Shown here piece after piece: positions 8,688 through 18,600 of a stretch of 64,000 nt of DNA (position 1 is its first letter; every line of letters begins with the position of its first letter). The notes below the pieces were generated by a model. That model did no database searches. It was not told where the DNA came from and was given only the letters and a program-made list of their open reading frames with translations. A program made the position numbers and the translations under genes. The DNA comes from SIG78 sp036677805 (GTDB lineage Bacteria > Verrucomicrobiota > Lentisphaeria > Victivallales > Victivallaceae), in assembly GCA_036677805.1 (NCBI GenBank), contig JAVBVS010000016.1:248001-312000 (forward strand). Direction: 5' to 3'.

Positions 8688-8719
8688 AAACTATTCAGAA
8701 GTCTAAACAAACTTTTCAG
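8688..8719. repeat. 11-bp direct repeat with 21-bp period, candidate MarR operator
   Basis: AAACTATTCAG (8688-8698) and AAACTTTTCAG (8709-8719) differ at one base and are exactly two helical turns apart. They lie between the predicted promoter and the start codon; the second runs into the Shine-Dalgarno AGGAG (8718-8722). This is a natural place for autorepression. Confidence 0.4.
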
Positions 8720-8729
8720 GAGTCCGCAC

Positions 8730-9194
8730 ATGCAATCGAGCTGGGAATCGCTGCTGCATCTGGTGGACCGGCTGCGTTCATTAAGCGTAGCGACATCCGA
8801 CCTGCCGGGGCAGCTGACACTCGCTCAGGCCCGGGTGGCGGCAGTGATTTTTTCGCAGCCGTCGGAAGGAATCATGCTCAAGGAAATCGCGACGGAGCTC
8901 AACCTGACTCCCAGCGCGGTTTCCCAAACTGTTGACTGGCTGGTCAAGGAGGACATTGTCGAGCGCTGTCCGTCGCCGACCGACCGCCGGGCGGTGGTCA
9001 TCCGCCCGACGGCGCGCGGCGAGGAGCTCCGCCGGGAACACAATCGTAAAATTTCCGAAATCATGAGTCTCTGCTGTGCGGGCATCGCGCCGGAAGACGC
9101 CACGGTATTCCAGAAAGTATTGAACCAACTTCAGAGCCGGGCCGACGATATCTGGCACAGCCGGATTGCGGCGAACGTCCCGTCCGAATCCTGA
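8730..9194 (+). CDS. MarR-family transcriptional regulator
   Basis: A 154-residue winged-helix regulator. The DNA-binding core is at about residues 48-95 (LKEIATELNLTPSAVSQTVDWLVKEDIVERCPSPTDRR), ending in the DRR wing motif typical of MarR. Start ATG with AGGAG 7 nt upstream. It is followed after 56 bp by a membrane fusion protein and an RND pump, the standard layout of a ligand-responsive repressor controlling an efflux operon. The inducer is unknown. Confidence 0.92.
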   Translation: MQSSWESLLHLVDRLRSLSVATSDLPGQLTLAQARVAAVIFSQPSEGIMLKEIATELNLTPSAVSQTVDWLVKEDIVERCPSPTDRRAVVIRPTARGEELRREHNRKISEIMSLCCAGIAPEDATVFQKVLNQLQSRADDIWHSRIAANVPSES

Positions 9195-9250
9195 CATCCT
9201 GTCGATCAAGTCATTCCTCTTCAATTTTGTTTCGAGAAAGATCCATCATC

Positions 9251-10357
9251 ATGAAAAAACAACTTTTTCTGCTTCCGATATTCACTTTGCTGGCCGCCGG
9301 CGCACTCCACGCCGCTCCCGGCGGCGGACCGCCCCAGCGCCCGGTTCCGGCGGTGACGACCGGCAAGGTCGTTGAAGCCGATGACGTCGAGTCGCGCCGT
9401 TATTCCGGTCTGGTGCTTTCGCCCGCGGTGGTGCAGCTGGTTCCACGGGTGTCCGGCGAGCTGCTCGAAATCGGCTTCAAGGATGGCGATTTCGTGAAAA
9501 AAGGGCAGATGCTCTACAAATTCGATCCCATCCGTTATGAGGCCGAAGTCAAGAGCGCCGAAGCCAAGATCGCCGAATGCAGGGCGCGGCTGGAGTATGC
9601 CCAGAACAACTATGACCGGACCCATACGCTTTATTCCAAGCAGGCCACCAGCAAGGATTCGATGGAAAATACGCTGAGCGCGCTGGAAGCCTTCAAATCG
9701 GCCATGCGCGCCGCGGAAGCGGCGCTCATCACCGCGCAGGACGATCTCAAGAATACCGTGATCTATGCTCCCATGGACGGCTTGATCGGGGTAACCAACT
9801 ATACTCCAGGAAACTATATCACGCCCAATTCCGGTGTGCTGTGCACGATCAACCAGATCGCGCCGCTCCGGGTGCGTTTCGCGATGAGCAACCGTGACTA
9901 CATCACGCTGTTCGGTTCGCTGGAAAGCCTCAAGAGCGAAGCCAACATCGCGCTCAAACTGGCCGATGACAGCCGTTACGAAGAGGCCGGCGCGGTGGAA
10001 TTGATCGACAATGAAGCCAACCGGCAAACCGACACCATCCAGATTTTCGCCCGCTTTCCCAATGCCGGACGGAAACTGCTGCCCGGCAGCACGGTCACGG
10101 TGCTGCTGACCAAAAATACCGGCGTGCGTCTGCCCGCGGTGCGGCCTTCGGCGGTCATGCACGACTCATACGATGCCTATGTCTATACGCTCGATGCCGA
10201 AAACCAGGTGGTCCGGCGCGATGTCAAGCTCGGCAGCGATCTCGGCGATCTGATTCTGATCAAATCCGGGCTCAAATCCGGTGAAACCGTGATTGTCGAC
10301 GGCACTCACAAAGTGATGCCCGGGGAGAAAGTGGCCCCGGTGGCGCAGGAGGATTGA
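9251..10357 (+). CDS. RND efflux periplasmic adaptor (membrane fusion protein)
   Basis: An AcrA/MexA-type adaptor that links the inner-membrane RND pump to an outer-membrane channel. 368 residues when started at ATG 9251, which gives a clean signal peptide (MKKQLFLLPIFTLLAAGALHA). No lipobox Cys is seen, so it is probably not a lipoprotein, unlike AcrA. Lipoyl/barrel-sandwich halves flank a coiled coil at about residues 90-160 (SAEAKIAECRARLEYAQNNY), and the beta-barrel follows (TPGNYITPNSGVLCTINQI). The stop lies 5 bp before the pump's ATG. No TolC-like channel gene is nearby. Confidence 0.93.
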   Translation: MKKQLFLLPIFTLLAAGALHAAPGGGPPQRPVPAVTTGKVVEADDVESRRYSGLVLSPAVVQLVPRVSGELLEIGFKDGDFVKKGQMLYKFDPIRYEAEVKSAEAKIAECRARLEYAQNNYDRTHTLYSKQATSKDSMENTLSALEAFKSAMRAAEAALITAQDDLKNTVIYAPMDGLIGVTNYTPGNYITPNSGVLCTINQIAPLRVRFAMSNRDYITLFGSLESLKSEANIALKLADDSRYEEAGAVELIDNEANRQTDTIQIFARFPNAGRKLLPGSTVTVLLTKNTGVRLPAVRPSAVMHDSYDAYVYTLDAENQVVRRDVKLGSDLGDLILIKSGLKSGETVIVDGTHKVMPGEKVAPVAQED

Positions 10358-10362
10358 ACAAG

Positions 10363-13300
10363 ATGTTTTCGAAATTCTTCATCGATCGACCGCGCTTCGC
10401 AGTCGTGATCAGCCTGGTGATGGTGCTGGCCGGGCTGCTCTCGGTCAACCATCTTCCGGTGGCGGAATATCCCGAAATCGCACCGCCTCAGATTCAGGTG
10501 ACGACCAATTACGCCGGAGCCAGCGCCGGGGTGGTGGCGGAAACCGTCGCCATTCCGATTGAGGATGAGCTCAACGGCGTGGAGGACCTGCTCTACTACT
10601 CTTCGACCTGCGACAATTCCGGCAATTATGCCTGTACGGTCACCTTCCGCAGCGGAACCAACTCCGACATGGCCATGGTCAATGTCCAGAATGCGCTCAA
10701 GCGCGCCGAAGCCAAGCTGCCGGAAGATGTCAAGCGCGTCGGTGTCAATGTCGACAAAAGCACCTCCGACATGCTGGCGGTGTTCGTCTTCATGACCAAC
10801 GGCCGGAAGCTCTCGGTACTGGAGTTGAACAATTATGTGAATACCACCGTCAAGGACCCGCTGGCGCGGATCGAAGGCGTGGGTTCGGCCAAAGTGCTGT
10901 CGCTTCTGGTCTACAGCATGCGCATCTGGCTCGACCCGATCCGGATGGCCGGTCTCGGCATTTCGACCGAAGACATTGCCAATGCCGTGCAGTCGCAGAA
11001 CGTCCAAGCGGCGGCCGGCACCATCGGGTCCGAAAACAGCAATAAATACCTTGAGTACAAACTCAATGTCCAGGGCCGGCTCAAGACGACCGAGGAATTC
11101 GGCAACATCATCGTACGCAATGACGGCAAAGGCAATCTGGTGCGCCTCAAGGATATCGCCCAACTCGAACTCGGCGCCCAGAACTACTCCGGCAAACTCT
11201 GGTTCAACAACGACGAAGCCGTCGGCATGGCGATCTACCGCAGCAGCACGGCCAATGCGCTGGCCACCGTCAAGCAGGTCAAGACCGAATTGGAGCGGCT
11301 GAAGACCCGCTTCCCGGAAGGCGTTACCTATGAAGTGGCCTACGACCCGACCGAGTTCATCGTGATTACGCTGGAGGAAATCGTCTGGACGCTGGTCATT
11401 GCGCTGGGACTGGTGGTACTGATCACCTGGATTTTTCTTCAGGACTGGCGGGCGACGCTGGTGCCGACACTGGCGATTCCGGTATCGCTGCTGGCGACCT
11501 TTCCGGTGATGCTTTTGATGGGTTACAGCATCAACGTACTGACCATGTTCGGATTGATTCTGGTGATCGGCTCCCTGGTCGACGACGCCATCGTGGTGGT
11601 CGAAAACTGCCAGGCGCTGATGGAACGCGAAAAGCTTTCCGCCCGCGACGCCGCCATCAAAAGCATGACCCAGATCACCGGCGCGATCATCGCCACCACG
11701 CTGGTGACGGTGGCCTGCTACACCCCGCTGGCGTTCTACGGCGGGATGGTGGGCAACATCTACCGTCAGTTTGCGGTCACCATGTGCATTTCGCTCTGTT
11801 TCTCAACCGTGGTGGCGATGACGCTGAGTCCGGCCATGTGTTCTCTGATTCTCCGGCCGGTCCCGGAAACGCCGTCCCGATTCTTCAAGCCGTTCAACTT
11901 CGTCATCAACGGCTCCCGGAGCATTTACCTGACCGGGGTCAAGCTGCTGGTCCGGAAGATGATTCTCACGCTGTTCCTGTTCGGCATGGTGGTGGCGGGC
12001 ATCTGGTTCTTCCAGCGTAACATTCTGAGTTCCTTCCTGCCGACCGAAGACAAGGGCGCCATCATGTGCGACATCCAGCTGCCGCCGGGAGCCACCCAGG
12101 TGCGAACCGAACGCGCGCTGGTCGAATTCCGCGACAAGGTCAAAAAGATTCCGGGCGTCCGCAACGTGCTTCTGGTTTCCGGGTTCGGTTTCATGGGCGG
12201 AAACGGAGAAAACTGCGGTCTGGCCATCATCAAACTTGAGCCCTGGGACCAGCGCAAAACTCCGCAGCTTCAGCTGGGCTATCTGATTCAACAGGTACAG
12301 GGCGTCGCCGCTTCGATTCCGTCGGCGCAGATCATGTGTTTCGCGCCGCCGGCGATCATGGGTCTTGGCGTCACCGGGGGCGCCACCTTCATGCTCTCGG
12401 GCGAAGGCGATGTCGATCCTCAAACGCTCTCCCGACTGGCACGGCAGACCGGCGGCGAAATCGCCAAAGACCCCCGGGTGCTCTATGCCATCAGCAGTTA
12501 CAACGCCGACACGCCGCAGCTCTATCTGGATATCAACCGCGACAAGGCGGAAACGCTCGGCATTTCCGCCAGCAAGATTTACGCGACGCTGCAAAGCAAA
12601 CTGGCTTCGTTTTATATCAACGACTTCAATCTCCTCGGCAACAGTTTCTATGTGAAGATGCAGTCCAACCGGGAAAACCGTTCCTCGCTCGACGACATCC
12701 GCAACATTCAGATTCAGAACACCCAGGGAGAAATGGTGCCGCTGAGTTCCGTCGGCGAGTTGAAATTCGTGGTCGGCCCGCGCCGGATCCAGCGCTTCAA
12801 CAAGCTCACTTCGGCGGAAATGAACGTGCAGGCCAACCCCGGAGCCTCCACCGGCGATCTGATTCAGATCGTCGAAAAGCTCTCGCTGCCGCGCGACTAC
12901 CATGTCGAATGGTTCGGCATGAGTTACCAGGAAAAGGAAAATCAGGGGCAATTGGGCGTCATGATGGCGCTGGCAATCCTCTTCGCCTACCTCTTTCTGG
13001 TTGCGCAGTACGAAAGCTGGACCATTCCGGTACCGGTGATGATGGCGGTGGCGTTCGCCAGTTTCGGTGCGCTGGCCGGGCTCTTCCTCACTCATGAAAC
13101 CATGAGTATTTACGCCCAGCTCGGGATGGTGATGCTGATCGGGTTGACCGCCAAGAACGCAATTCTGGTGGTGGAGTTTTCCAAGCAGGAACGGGAGCGC
13201 GGACTCTCCATCTACGATGCCGCGCTGAACGGCGCCAATCTGCGCTACCGCGCGGTGCTGATGACCGCCTGGAGCTTTCTTTTCGGGGTTTTCCCGCTGG

Positions 13301-13491
13301 TGGTCGCCACCGGCGCGGGCTCGGCCAGCCGCCGGGCCATCGGCATCACGACCTTCTCCGGCATGTTGCTGGCGACCGTGATCGGGATCATGTTCACCCC
13401 GGGTTTCTACGCCATCTTCCAGACCTTGCGGGAATGGCTGAAGGAAAAAGTATTCCATCAGCATCCGGCTGCTCCGCCCGACGCGCCGTAG
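10363..13491 (+). CDS. RND multidrug efflux pump, HAE1 type (AcrB/MexB-like)
   Basis: A proton-driven exporter of hydrophobic compounds, 1042 residues, twelve-helix RND layout. Proton-relay residues are visible: the Asp pair in GSLVDDAIVVVENCQ (helix 4) and the Lys in GLTAKNAILVVEF (helix 10). The N-terminus MFSKFFIDRPRFAVVI is canonical. ATG 10363 was preferred to the TTG at 10354 because GGAGG at 10348-10352 is then 10 nt away instead of one. It is coupled to the adaptor gene, which ends at 10357, and controlled with it by the upstream MarR protein. Confidence 0.95.
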   Translation: MFSKFFIDRPRFAVVISLVMVLAGLLSVNHLPVAEYPEIAPPQIQVTTNYAGASAGVVAETVAIPIEDELNGVEDLLYYSSTCDNSGNYACTVTFRSGTNSDMAMVNVQNALKRAEAKLPEDVKRVGVNVDKSTSDMLAVFVFMTNGRKLSVLELNNYVNTTVKDPLARIEGVGSAKVLSLLVYSMRIWLDPIRMAGLGISTEDIANAVQSQNVQAAAGTIGSENSNKYLEYKLNVQGRLKTTEEFGNIIVRNDGKGNLVRLKDIAQLELGAQNYSGKLWFNNDEAVGMAIYRSSTANALATVKQVKTELERLKTRFPEGVTYEVAYDPTEFIVITLEEIVWTLVIALGLVVLITWIFLQDWRATLVPTLAIPVSLLATFPVMLLMGYSINVLTMFGLILVIGSLVDDAIVVVENCQALMEREKLSARDAAIKSMTQITGAIIATTLVTVACYTPLAFYGGMVGNIYRQFAVTMCISLCFSTVVAMTLSPAMCSLILRPVPETPSRFFKPFNFVINGSRSIYLTGVKLLVRKMILTLFLFGMVVAGIWFFQRNILSSFLPTEDKGAIMCDIQLPPGATQVRTERALVEFRDKVKKIPGVRNVLLVSGFGFMGGNGENCGLAIIKLEPWDQRKTPQLQLGYLIQQVQGVAASIPSAQIMCFAPPAIMGLGVTGGATFMLSGEGDVDPQTLSRLARQTGGEIAKDPRVLYAISSYNADTPQLYLDINRDKAETLGISASKIYATLQSKLASFYINDFNLLGNSFYVKMQSNRENRSSLDDIRNIQIQNTQGEMVPLSSVGELKFVVGPRRIQRFNKLTSAEMNVQANPGASTGDLIQIVEKLSLPRDYHVEWFGMSYQEKENQGQLGVMMALAILFAYLFLVAQYESWTIPVPVMMAVAFASFGALAGLFLTHETMSIYAQLGMVMLIGLTAKNAILVVEFSKQERERGLSIYDAALNGANLRYRAVLMTAWSFLFGVFPLVVATGAGSASRRAIGITTFSGMLLATVIGIMFTPGFYAIFQTLREWLKEKVFHQHPAAPPDAP

Positions 13492-13506
13492 CCGGCGACT
13501 CCGGCA

Positions 13507-13532
13507 GGCGGTTATTTCGCAGTATAACCGCC
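13507..13532. other. Hairpin between convergent genes
   Basis: GGCGGTTAT (13507-13515) and ATAACCGCC (13524-13532) form a perfect 9-bp stem with an 8-nt loop, covering the stop of the SDR gene 16 bp after the RND pump. No T-run follows on either strand, so a terminator role is uncertain. Confidence 0.35.
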
Positions 13533-14300
13533 GTCGACCGGAATGATCGCACCGGTGATATAGCTCGACGCCTCGGAGGCCAGCAGAATCACGATGCCTT
13601 TCAAATCGTCCTTGCCGGCCATGCGTCCGAGCTGAGTGCGGGCGGCGTAATTGCGCAAAAAGCGTTCGGGATGCTCCGGAGTCTGAAAACCGCCGGGATT
13701 GACGCAGTTGACCCGGACGCCGAAGGGTCCGAAAATACTGGCGGCATGGCGGGTGAAGTTGACCATGCCGCCTTTTTCGTAAAAATAGATCGGCGACAGA
13801 TCGGTCGGATAGTCGGTGCCTTCATAGTTGGCGTTTTCGACGCCGGTCACCCCCATCATCGAGCCGATGTTGATGATCGAGCCGGAGCCTCCGGCCTTCA
13901 TCCGTTTGGCGACGGCATTGGTCAGATAGAACAGGCCCGACGCATTGACATGGAGACTGCGGTCGTAATCGCTCATATCGTGGTCCCAGCCGACGGCGGC
14001 GGAACGGGTCACGGCATTGTTGACCAGAATATCGATCGTGCCGTGCGCTTCGGCGATCGCGGCGACGGCCGCTCCGATCGAAGCCTGATCGCCCTGATCC
14101 ATGGCAATGGCCCGGACGTCGCAGCCCTGCGCCTGCCATTCCCCGGCCAATGCCTGAAGTTTATCCAGACTGCGGGAAGCGATATAAGTGATCGCGCCGG
14201 CACCCGCCAGTGCTTCGGTGATCGAACGGCCGTACTTGCCCGCGCCGCCGGTGACCAGAGCCACCTTGCCCTTCAGGGAAAACATCGCCAGATTGTCCAT
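13512..14300 (-). CDS. SDR-family NAD(P)-dependent oxidoreductase
   Basis: A classical short-chain dehydrogenase, 262 residues: cofactor loop TGGAGKYG, structural NNA in ILVNNAV, catalytic Ser in INIGSMMG and the YxxxK pair as YFYEK. The C-terminus GAIIPVDGGYTAK is typical. Its best match from memory is gluconate 5-dehydrogenase-like sugar-acid enzymes, which suits the catabolic cluster upstream. The frame is open far upstream; the start at 14300 was chosen because the Rossmann strand begins there and AAGGA lies 9 nt before it. A strong terminator separates it from the sialidase-like gene, so it may be transcribed separately or by read-through. Confidence 0.88.
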   Translation of the reverse strand: MDNLAMFSLKGKVALVTGGAGKYGRSITEALAGAGAITYIASRSLDKLQALAGEWQAQGCDVRAIAMDQGDQASIGAAVAAIAEAHGTIDILVNNAVTRSAAVGWDHDMSDYDRSLHVNASGLFYLTNAVAKRMKAGGSGSIINIGSMMGVTGVENANYEGTDYPTDLSPIYFYEKGGMVNFTRHAASIFGPFGVRVNCVNPGGFQTPEHPERFLRNYAARTQLGRMAGKDDLKGIVILLASEASSYITGAIIPVDGGYTAK

Positions 14301-14343
14301 CGCATTCCATCCTTGGTCCGGGTCCGGCCCGGAATTTTTCGAC

Positions 14344-14403
14344 AAAAAATCTTCAACCGGCCGGGAGTGTACGGCGGCATCGTCCGCCGTCGGCCGGTTG
14401 AAG
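14344..14403 (-). terminator. Strong nested rho-independent terminator
   Basis: CTTCAACCGGCCG (14351-14363) pairs perfectly with CGGCCGGTTGAAG (14391-14403). Inside, ACGGCGG (14371-14377) pairs with CCGCCGT (14384-14390). On the minus strand the hairpin is followed by A and six T (14344-14349). It lies 50 bp after the sialidase-like stop and 44 bp before the SDR start. Confidence 0.82.
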
Positions 14404-14452
14404 CGGGGTGTCATCGTATTATTCAGTCCGTTACGAAACGCTGCGGGGTCCC

Positions 14453-15619
14453 TCACTCCGCAGTTAATTTTGCGACATAAACACGGTTGTCGGCACCGTA
14501 TTTTTCGCACACGGTGCAATCCCACGGGTCCGGCCAGGTGGTCTGCATCCATTCCGAAACCGTGACCCAGCTTTCGCGGTCGCTGATCCGGGTGATGCCG
14601 AAGTTGCCCAGCCGGGCGCCGCGCTCCGGCACCACGATCTGTTCGGTGGCGCGGATCACGCACAGCCGTTCGGGATTGACCTCGGCGATGAACAGCGGCG
14701 CCCGGTGACGCGGAATATGGTCGTTGTTCGCGCCTTTGCGGGTATAGACCAGATAGAGCCTGCCGTTCAACGTGACCCAGTGCTGCTGGGTGTTGTAGTT
14801 GCCGAGCGTCGAACCGTCGTCGAAACACCACGGCCGGACCGGACCGAAATGCAGTCCGTCGTCGCCGGCGCAGACGAAACCGTCGTCATTATTGCGCAGA
14901 GTCAGGAAAAAGCGGCCGTTGAGTTCGGTCAGCGACGGCTCGCCGAAACCGCGTCCGGTCGGATGATAAAGTTCATCGCCATGTTCGATGTAACGCAGCT
15001 CCCGGCCGTCGAAAACGCAATGAAGCACGGTCGAAGCCGCGGTCATGGTGGTTTGAGGATCGTCGATCACGCCGCCGGTGCGCAGAAAGTAGCTCGGCAG
15101 CAGAATCGTCCCGTCGGGCAGATCGAAACGCTGGGTCGAACCGGCTCCTTCGCTGTGAAATTTTTCCTGATCCTGAGGCTGAAACCGCCGCCACCGCGCC
15201 CATTGTCCGGTTGCCGCGTCGTAAGTGCTGTAAACGGTGTCGCGGGCCGGATATTCGCGCGGTTGATCATCATGCTGATAAAAACAGCTGTGCCCAGTGC
15301 CGAGCAGAGTCCGGCTCGCTTCGTGCCACATCGGCCAGAAATCGCAGACCACGGCCTCGCCGCCGTCGTACGGCACCCGTCCGAGCACGTCCGCCAGCGA
15401 CACCGGGGCGCTCCAGGTGCGACCGCCGTCGAGAGTGCGCATCTCATAGAGTTCGTAATAGCAGTCGTTCTTGCCGCGCTCCAGACTCATCTTGCTCATG
15501 GTCAGGACCACGGCGAAGGGCTGTCCCAGTCCCCTGACCATGCCGGCGCGGGCATGGACGAAGCAACTTTTGCGGTCATAGCCGGAGTGAATCACCTGCA
15601 GATCGATTTTTAAAGCCAT
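14453..15619 (-). CDS. Sialidase/BNR-repeat-like propeller protein without signal peptide
   Basis: A 388-residue protein resembling the exo-alpha-sialidase superfamily. It has an Asp-box (TLDGGRTWSAP, about residues 62-72), an N-terminal arginine context (SCFVHARAGMVRG), and repeated strands of the propeller type such as RFFLTLRNNDDGF and RLYLVYTRKGANND. No signal peptide is present, so unlike its LamG neighbours it should act in the cytoplasm on an imported oligosaccharide, or it may not be a sialidase at all. AGGA overlaps the stop of the upstream glycosidase gene; the two genes are 1 bp apart and surely co-transcribed. Confidence 0.7.
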   Translation of the reverse strand: MALKIDLQVIHSGYDRKSCFVHARAGMVRGLGQPFAVVLTMSKMSLERGKNDCYYELYEMRTLDGGRTWSAPVSLADVLGRVPYDGGEAVVCDFWPMWHEASRTLLGTGHSCFYQHDDQPREYPARDTVYSTYDAATGQWARWRRFQPQDQEKFHSEGAGSTQRFDLPDGTILLPSYFLRTGGVIDDPQTTMTAASTVLHCVFDGRELRYIEHGDELYHPTGRGFGEPSLTELNGRFFLTLRNNDDGFVCAGDDGLHFGPVRPWCFDDGSTLGNYNTQQHWVTLNGRLYLVYTRKGANNDHIPRHRAPLFIAEVNPERLCVIRATEQIVVPERGARLGNFGITRISDRESWVTVSEWMQTTWPDPWDCTVCEKYGADNRVYVAKLTAE

Positions 15620-15620
15620 A

Positions 15621-18600
15621 TTATTTCCTTTTGATCCAGATATAAGTCCACTGCTGCGGACTCAGCGTAATCTTGAATTCGCCTTCCGGCGAAACCGCAA
15701 CCGGCGTTCCGGCCAGGTAATCAATGCCCTGCCACGCGGTGCCGGACTGCTTGAGCAGCGGCAGATTCAATTTCACGGTCGCATTCTGCGCCTGCGTCGA
15801 CCAGTTGCTGACGAAGAGCAGCATGCCGTTGTGCGGATGGTTGAACAAGGTCGCCTTCACCGCCTCCGGCGTGACCGCAGCCGCGCCATGGTTGTCGTAA
15901 AAAAAGAACTTCTCCGCCTCCTTGATGCCGAACTCCTCCCGCATCTTGTAAAGCCGGGTGAAGAAGGTTTCCGTACTGTTGAACCGCGGCGGCACATCGT
16001 AGAGCAGCGAAACCCCGGCCACCGGCATATCGCCGCCGAGCCGGTAGGTCAGTATGTCGGCGGCGATGCCGATCTGTCTGCCGGTATGTTCGGCCAGGAA
16101 CCGACCGACCGGCAATTCGGCGGCAGCCGATTCCGGTTTCCGGGCGCGGAACTGAAACCACCGTTCTCCGTTCCACATCACATCGGCATAGGCCAGCGCG
16201 GGCATGTTGTAACCCCACGAACAATGGACGTCGACGATGTTCTCAGGGTTCCGCGCCCGGGTCAGAAGATAGATGCGCCGGAGCATTTCCCGCACCGCGA
16301 AGGTCGGATAGGTCGGACGGCGCTTGCCGTCGGTTCCGACATAGCCGCAACCGTGCAACGGATTACTGCACGGGACCAGATGGCAGGTGCCGTCGAGATA
16401 GACGCCGTCGTCGCCGAAAATATCCAGCCGCTTCGCCAGACTGGCCGCGACCGCGTCGCGCAATGCCTCGCTGTTGAAGCACATGAACAGCGTCTGCTGG
16501 GAGTTGGCGCCGTATTTGACCGATATCGGCCCCGGCCGCGCGACATCGGGATCGGGCCCGTTGAACCCCTGGGAATATTGCGCCCAGGGATATTTGACCA
16601 TATACGGTCCATAGACCTCGAATTCCGGAATATTGACCGGAATGCGCTGATGAATCAGATAGGGATGCACCTTGAGCCCATAGCTGTGCGCGGTGTCGAT
16701 ATAGCGGTGCAGCGCCATGTCGTAAGCGGCGGAGCCGGGGCGGGAAAGCGGCCAGCTGAAGGATTCGTTGACGTTGAAAAACAACCGTTTGAAGCCCCTG
16801 TCCTGATCATCCTGAAACGCCGGTTTGCCGTCGATTTCGGCATCGGGAGTATCAAGGTCGCCGCCATAAGGTTCGGCCCGCGCCAGGCGCAAATCCCAGA
16901 TGTCGTGGGCCTGCGGTTTGGCCGGAAAGGCCATCAGCGCGAAGCGGTAGTGGAAGCATTCGCCGGGCTTGAGCTTAGTCGGCGTATCGATGAAGTTGAT
17001 TTTGAGCGTGGTGGTCTTGCCGTCGCGCAAAATCTGGATTGCTTTCTGGCGGTCGCCATTGCGATAGAATTCATCGCTTTCCGCCTGAAAAGTCAATCCC
17101 AGATCGGCATTGCCGATGAACAGATTGGGCGTAAATTGAAAATTCTGCCCCTCCCCGATCTCGCCGGAGAACCACGCGTCGCCCAGCAGATCCCGCGAAG
17201 GCGGATCGAACACCCGGTCGGCGCAGGCCAGATTGGCGTATTCCTGCTTGAACGGCACGGTAAGGTTGAAACTGCCGATTTCAGTCGGTCGGTCGGCAGT
17301 CAACGTGTAGTCAAAGATAATGTAGCCGTCGTATTCGGCCACGCTTTTGCCGGTCACAGTCAGGCCGCCCTGTTCGAACCGGTCGGTAAAGGTTGCCGCC
17401 AGCGCATCGGCCTGTTCCACCTTGAGCGCCGTTCTCGCCAACGCCTTGCCATTGAGATTGAGCGTGGCGGGCGCGGCCAGAATCTCCGTCCCGGCGGTAT
17501 CGATCGCGCCGATCATCGGCCCCGTGGCCGGAAATTCGTACGTGCGATTCCATACCTTCAAAGCAAGTTTGCCGTCGGTGCTGACGGTTTCCAGCGGCGT
17601 CCACGGCGCGGGTGCCTTACCCTGCAATTTACCCTCGGGCGAATGCACGAAATAAGGTTTCTCTAGCGACAGCTGTTTGTGCAGAGTTTTGAGCACCTTG
17701 CCGTCGGCGGTCCGGATTTCAGCTTCCACTTCACAGGAATTGCCGGCGAGTTTATCCAATCCGGCAATCTCCGCCCCCGCGTTGAAGCGTCCCGTACCGG
17801 GCGAAGCCTCCGTAAAATCGCCACGTCCGGTCAATTCCCGCACTCGAAATGCGGCCGTATTGCCGCGACTGTCCACGCCCTTGCTCGCCGCCCGCAGGTT
17901 GATCGTGTTGCGATAGAAATCCGGTTCACAGAAGAGTTCGTAATCAATCTTGTCCGTCACCTCTTTCCCGGCGTAATGCCGCGCCACCTCATATCGAGAG
18001 AGCGCACGATTGTAAAGTTTGAAGTCCGCCACGTCGATGGGCGCGGAACTGCCCTGAGGAAAGCCGCCGATGAATTTCCGGCTTGACTTGACCGTTTTTT
18101 CAGGCGGCACAATCATCAACTGGTCGGCGATCAGCACACCGTTGCGGTAGAAGCGGCAACGGGGAAATTCCATCACCACGGTGATATGCGACCACTCCGG
18201 GCCGACCAACCCGCGGTCGACCGGCAGTCCGGAACTGCTCTGTTCCGCCCGATTGCCCATATAAAGCTGAAGCGTATGCCAGTTGGTGATGAAAAACATG
18301 CACTCCCGCTTGTCGAGATCGCTGAAAATCACCGCGCCCTTGGAGGGAATCGGTCCGTTCTGGCGCACGGTGATTTCAAAGCTCAAATCATAGTTGAAGG
18401 CCAGTTGCGGCGCATTGCCGCAGTCGATATAGGCGTTTTCGCCGTTGAGGCGCATCACTCCCCGCTCACCGTCCAATTCAGCCAGGTATGCGCCGTTGAT
18501 CACCTTGCCGGGCATGGCATAGGAACTTTTGTCGATCACGGCATTGCCGGTATTTTCGGCGAAGTCATAATGCAGAACCAGCGACTTGTCCGTCTCGGCG

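Noticed and set aside
11803..13464. 553-codon open frame on the minus strand
   Set aside because: Antisense shadow of the RND pump, whose catalytic motifs are intact.
14301..14831. Long N-terminal extension of the SDR frame
   Set aside because: It runs through a strong terminator and into the antisense of the sialidase-like gene; the Rossmann fold starts only at about 14285.
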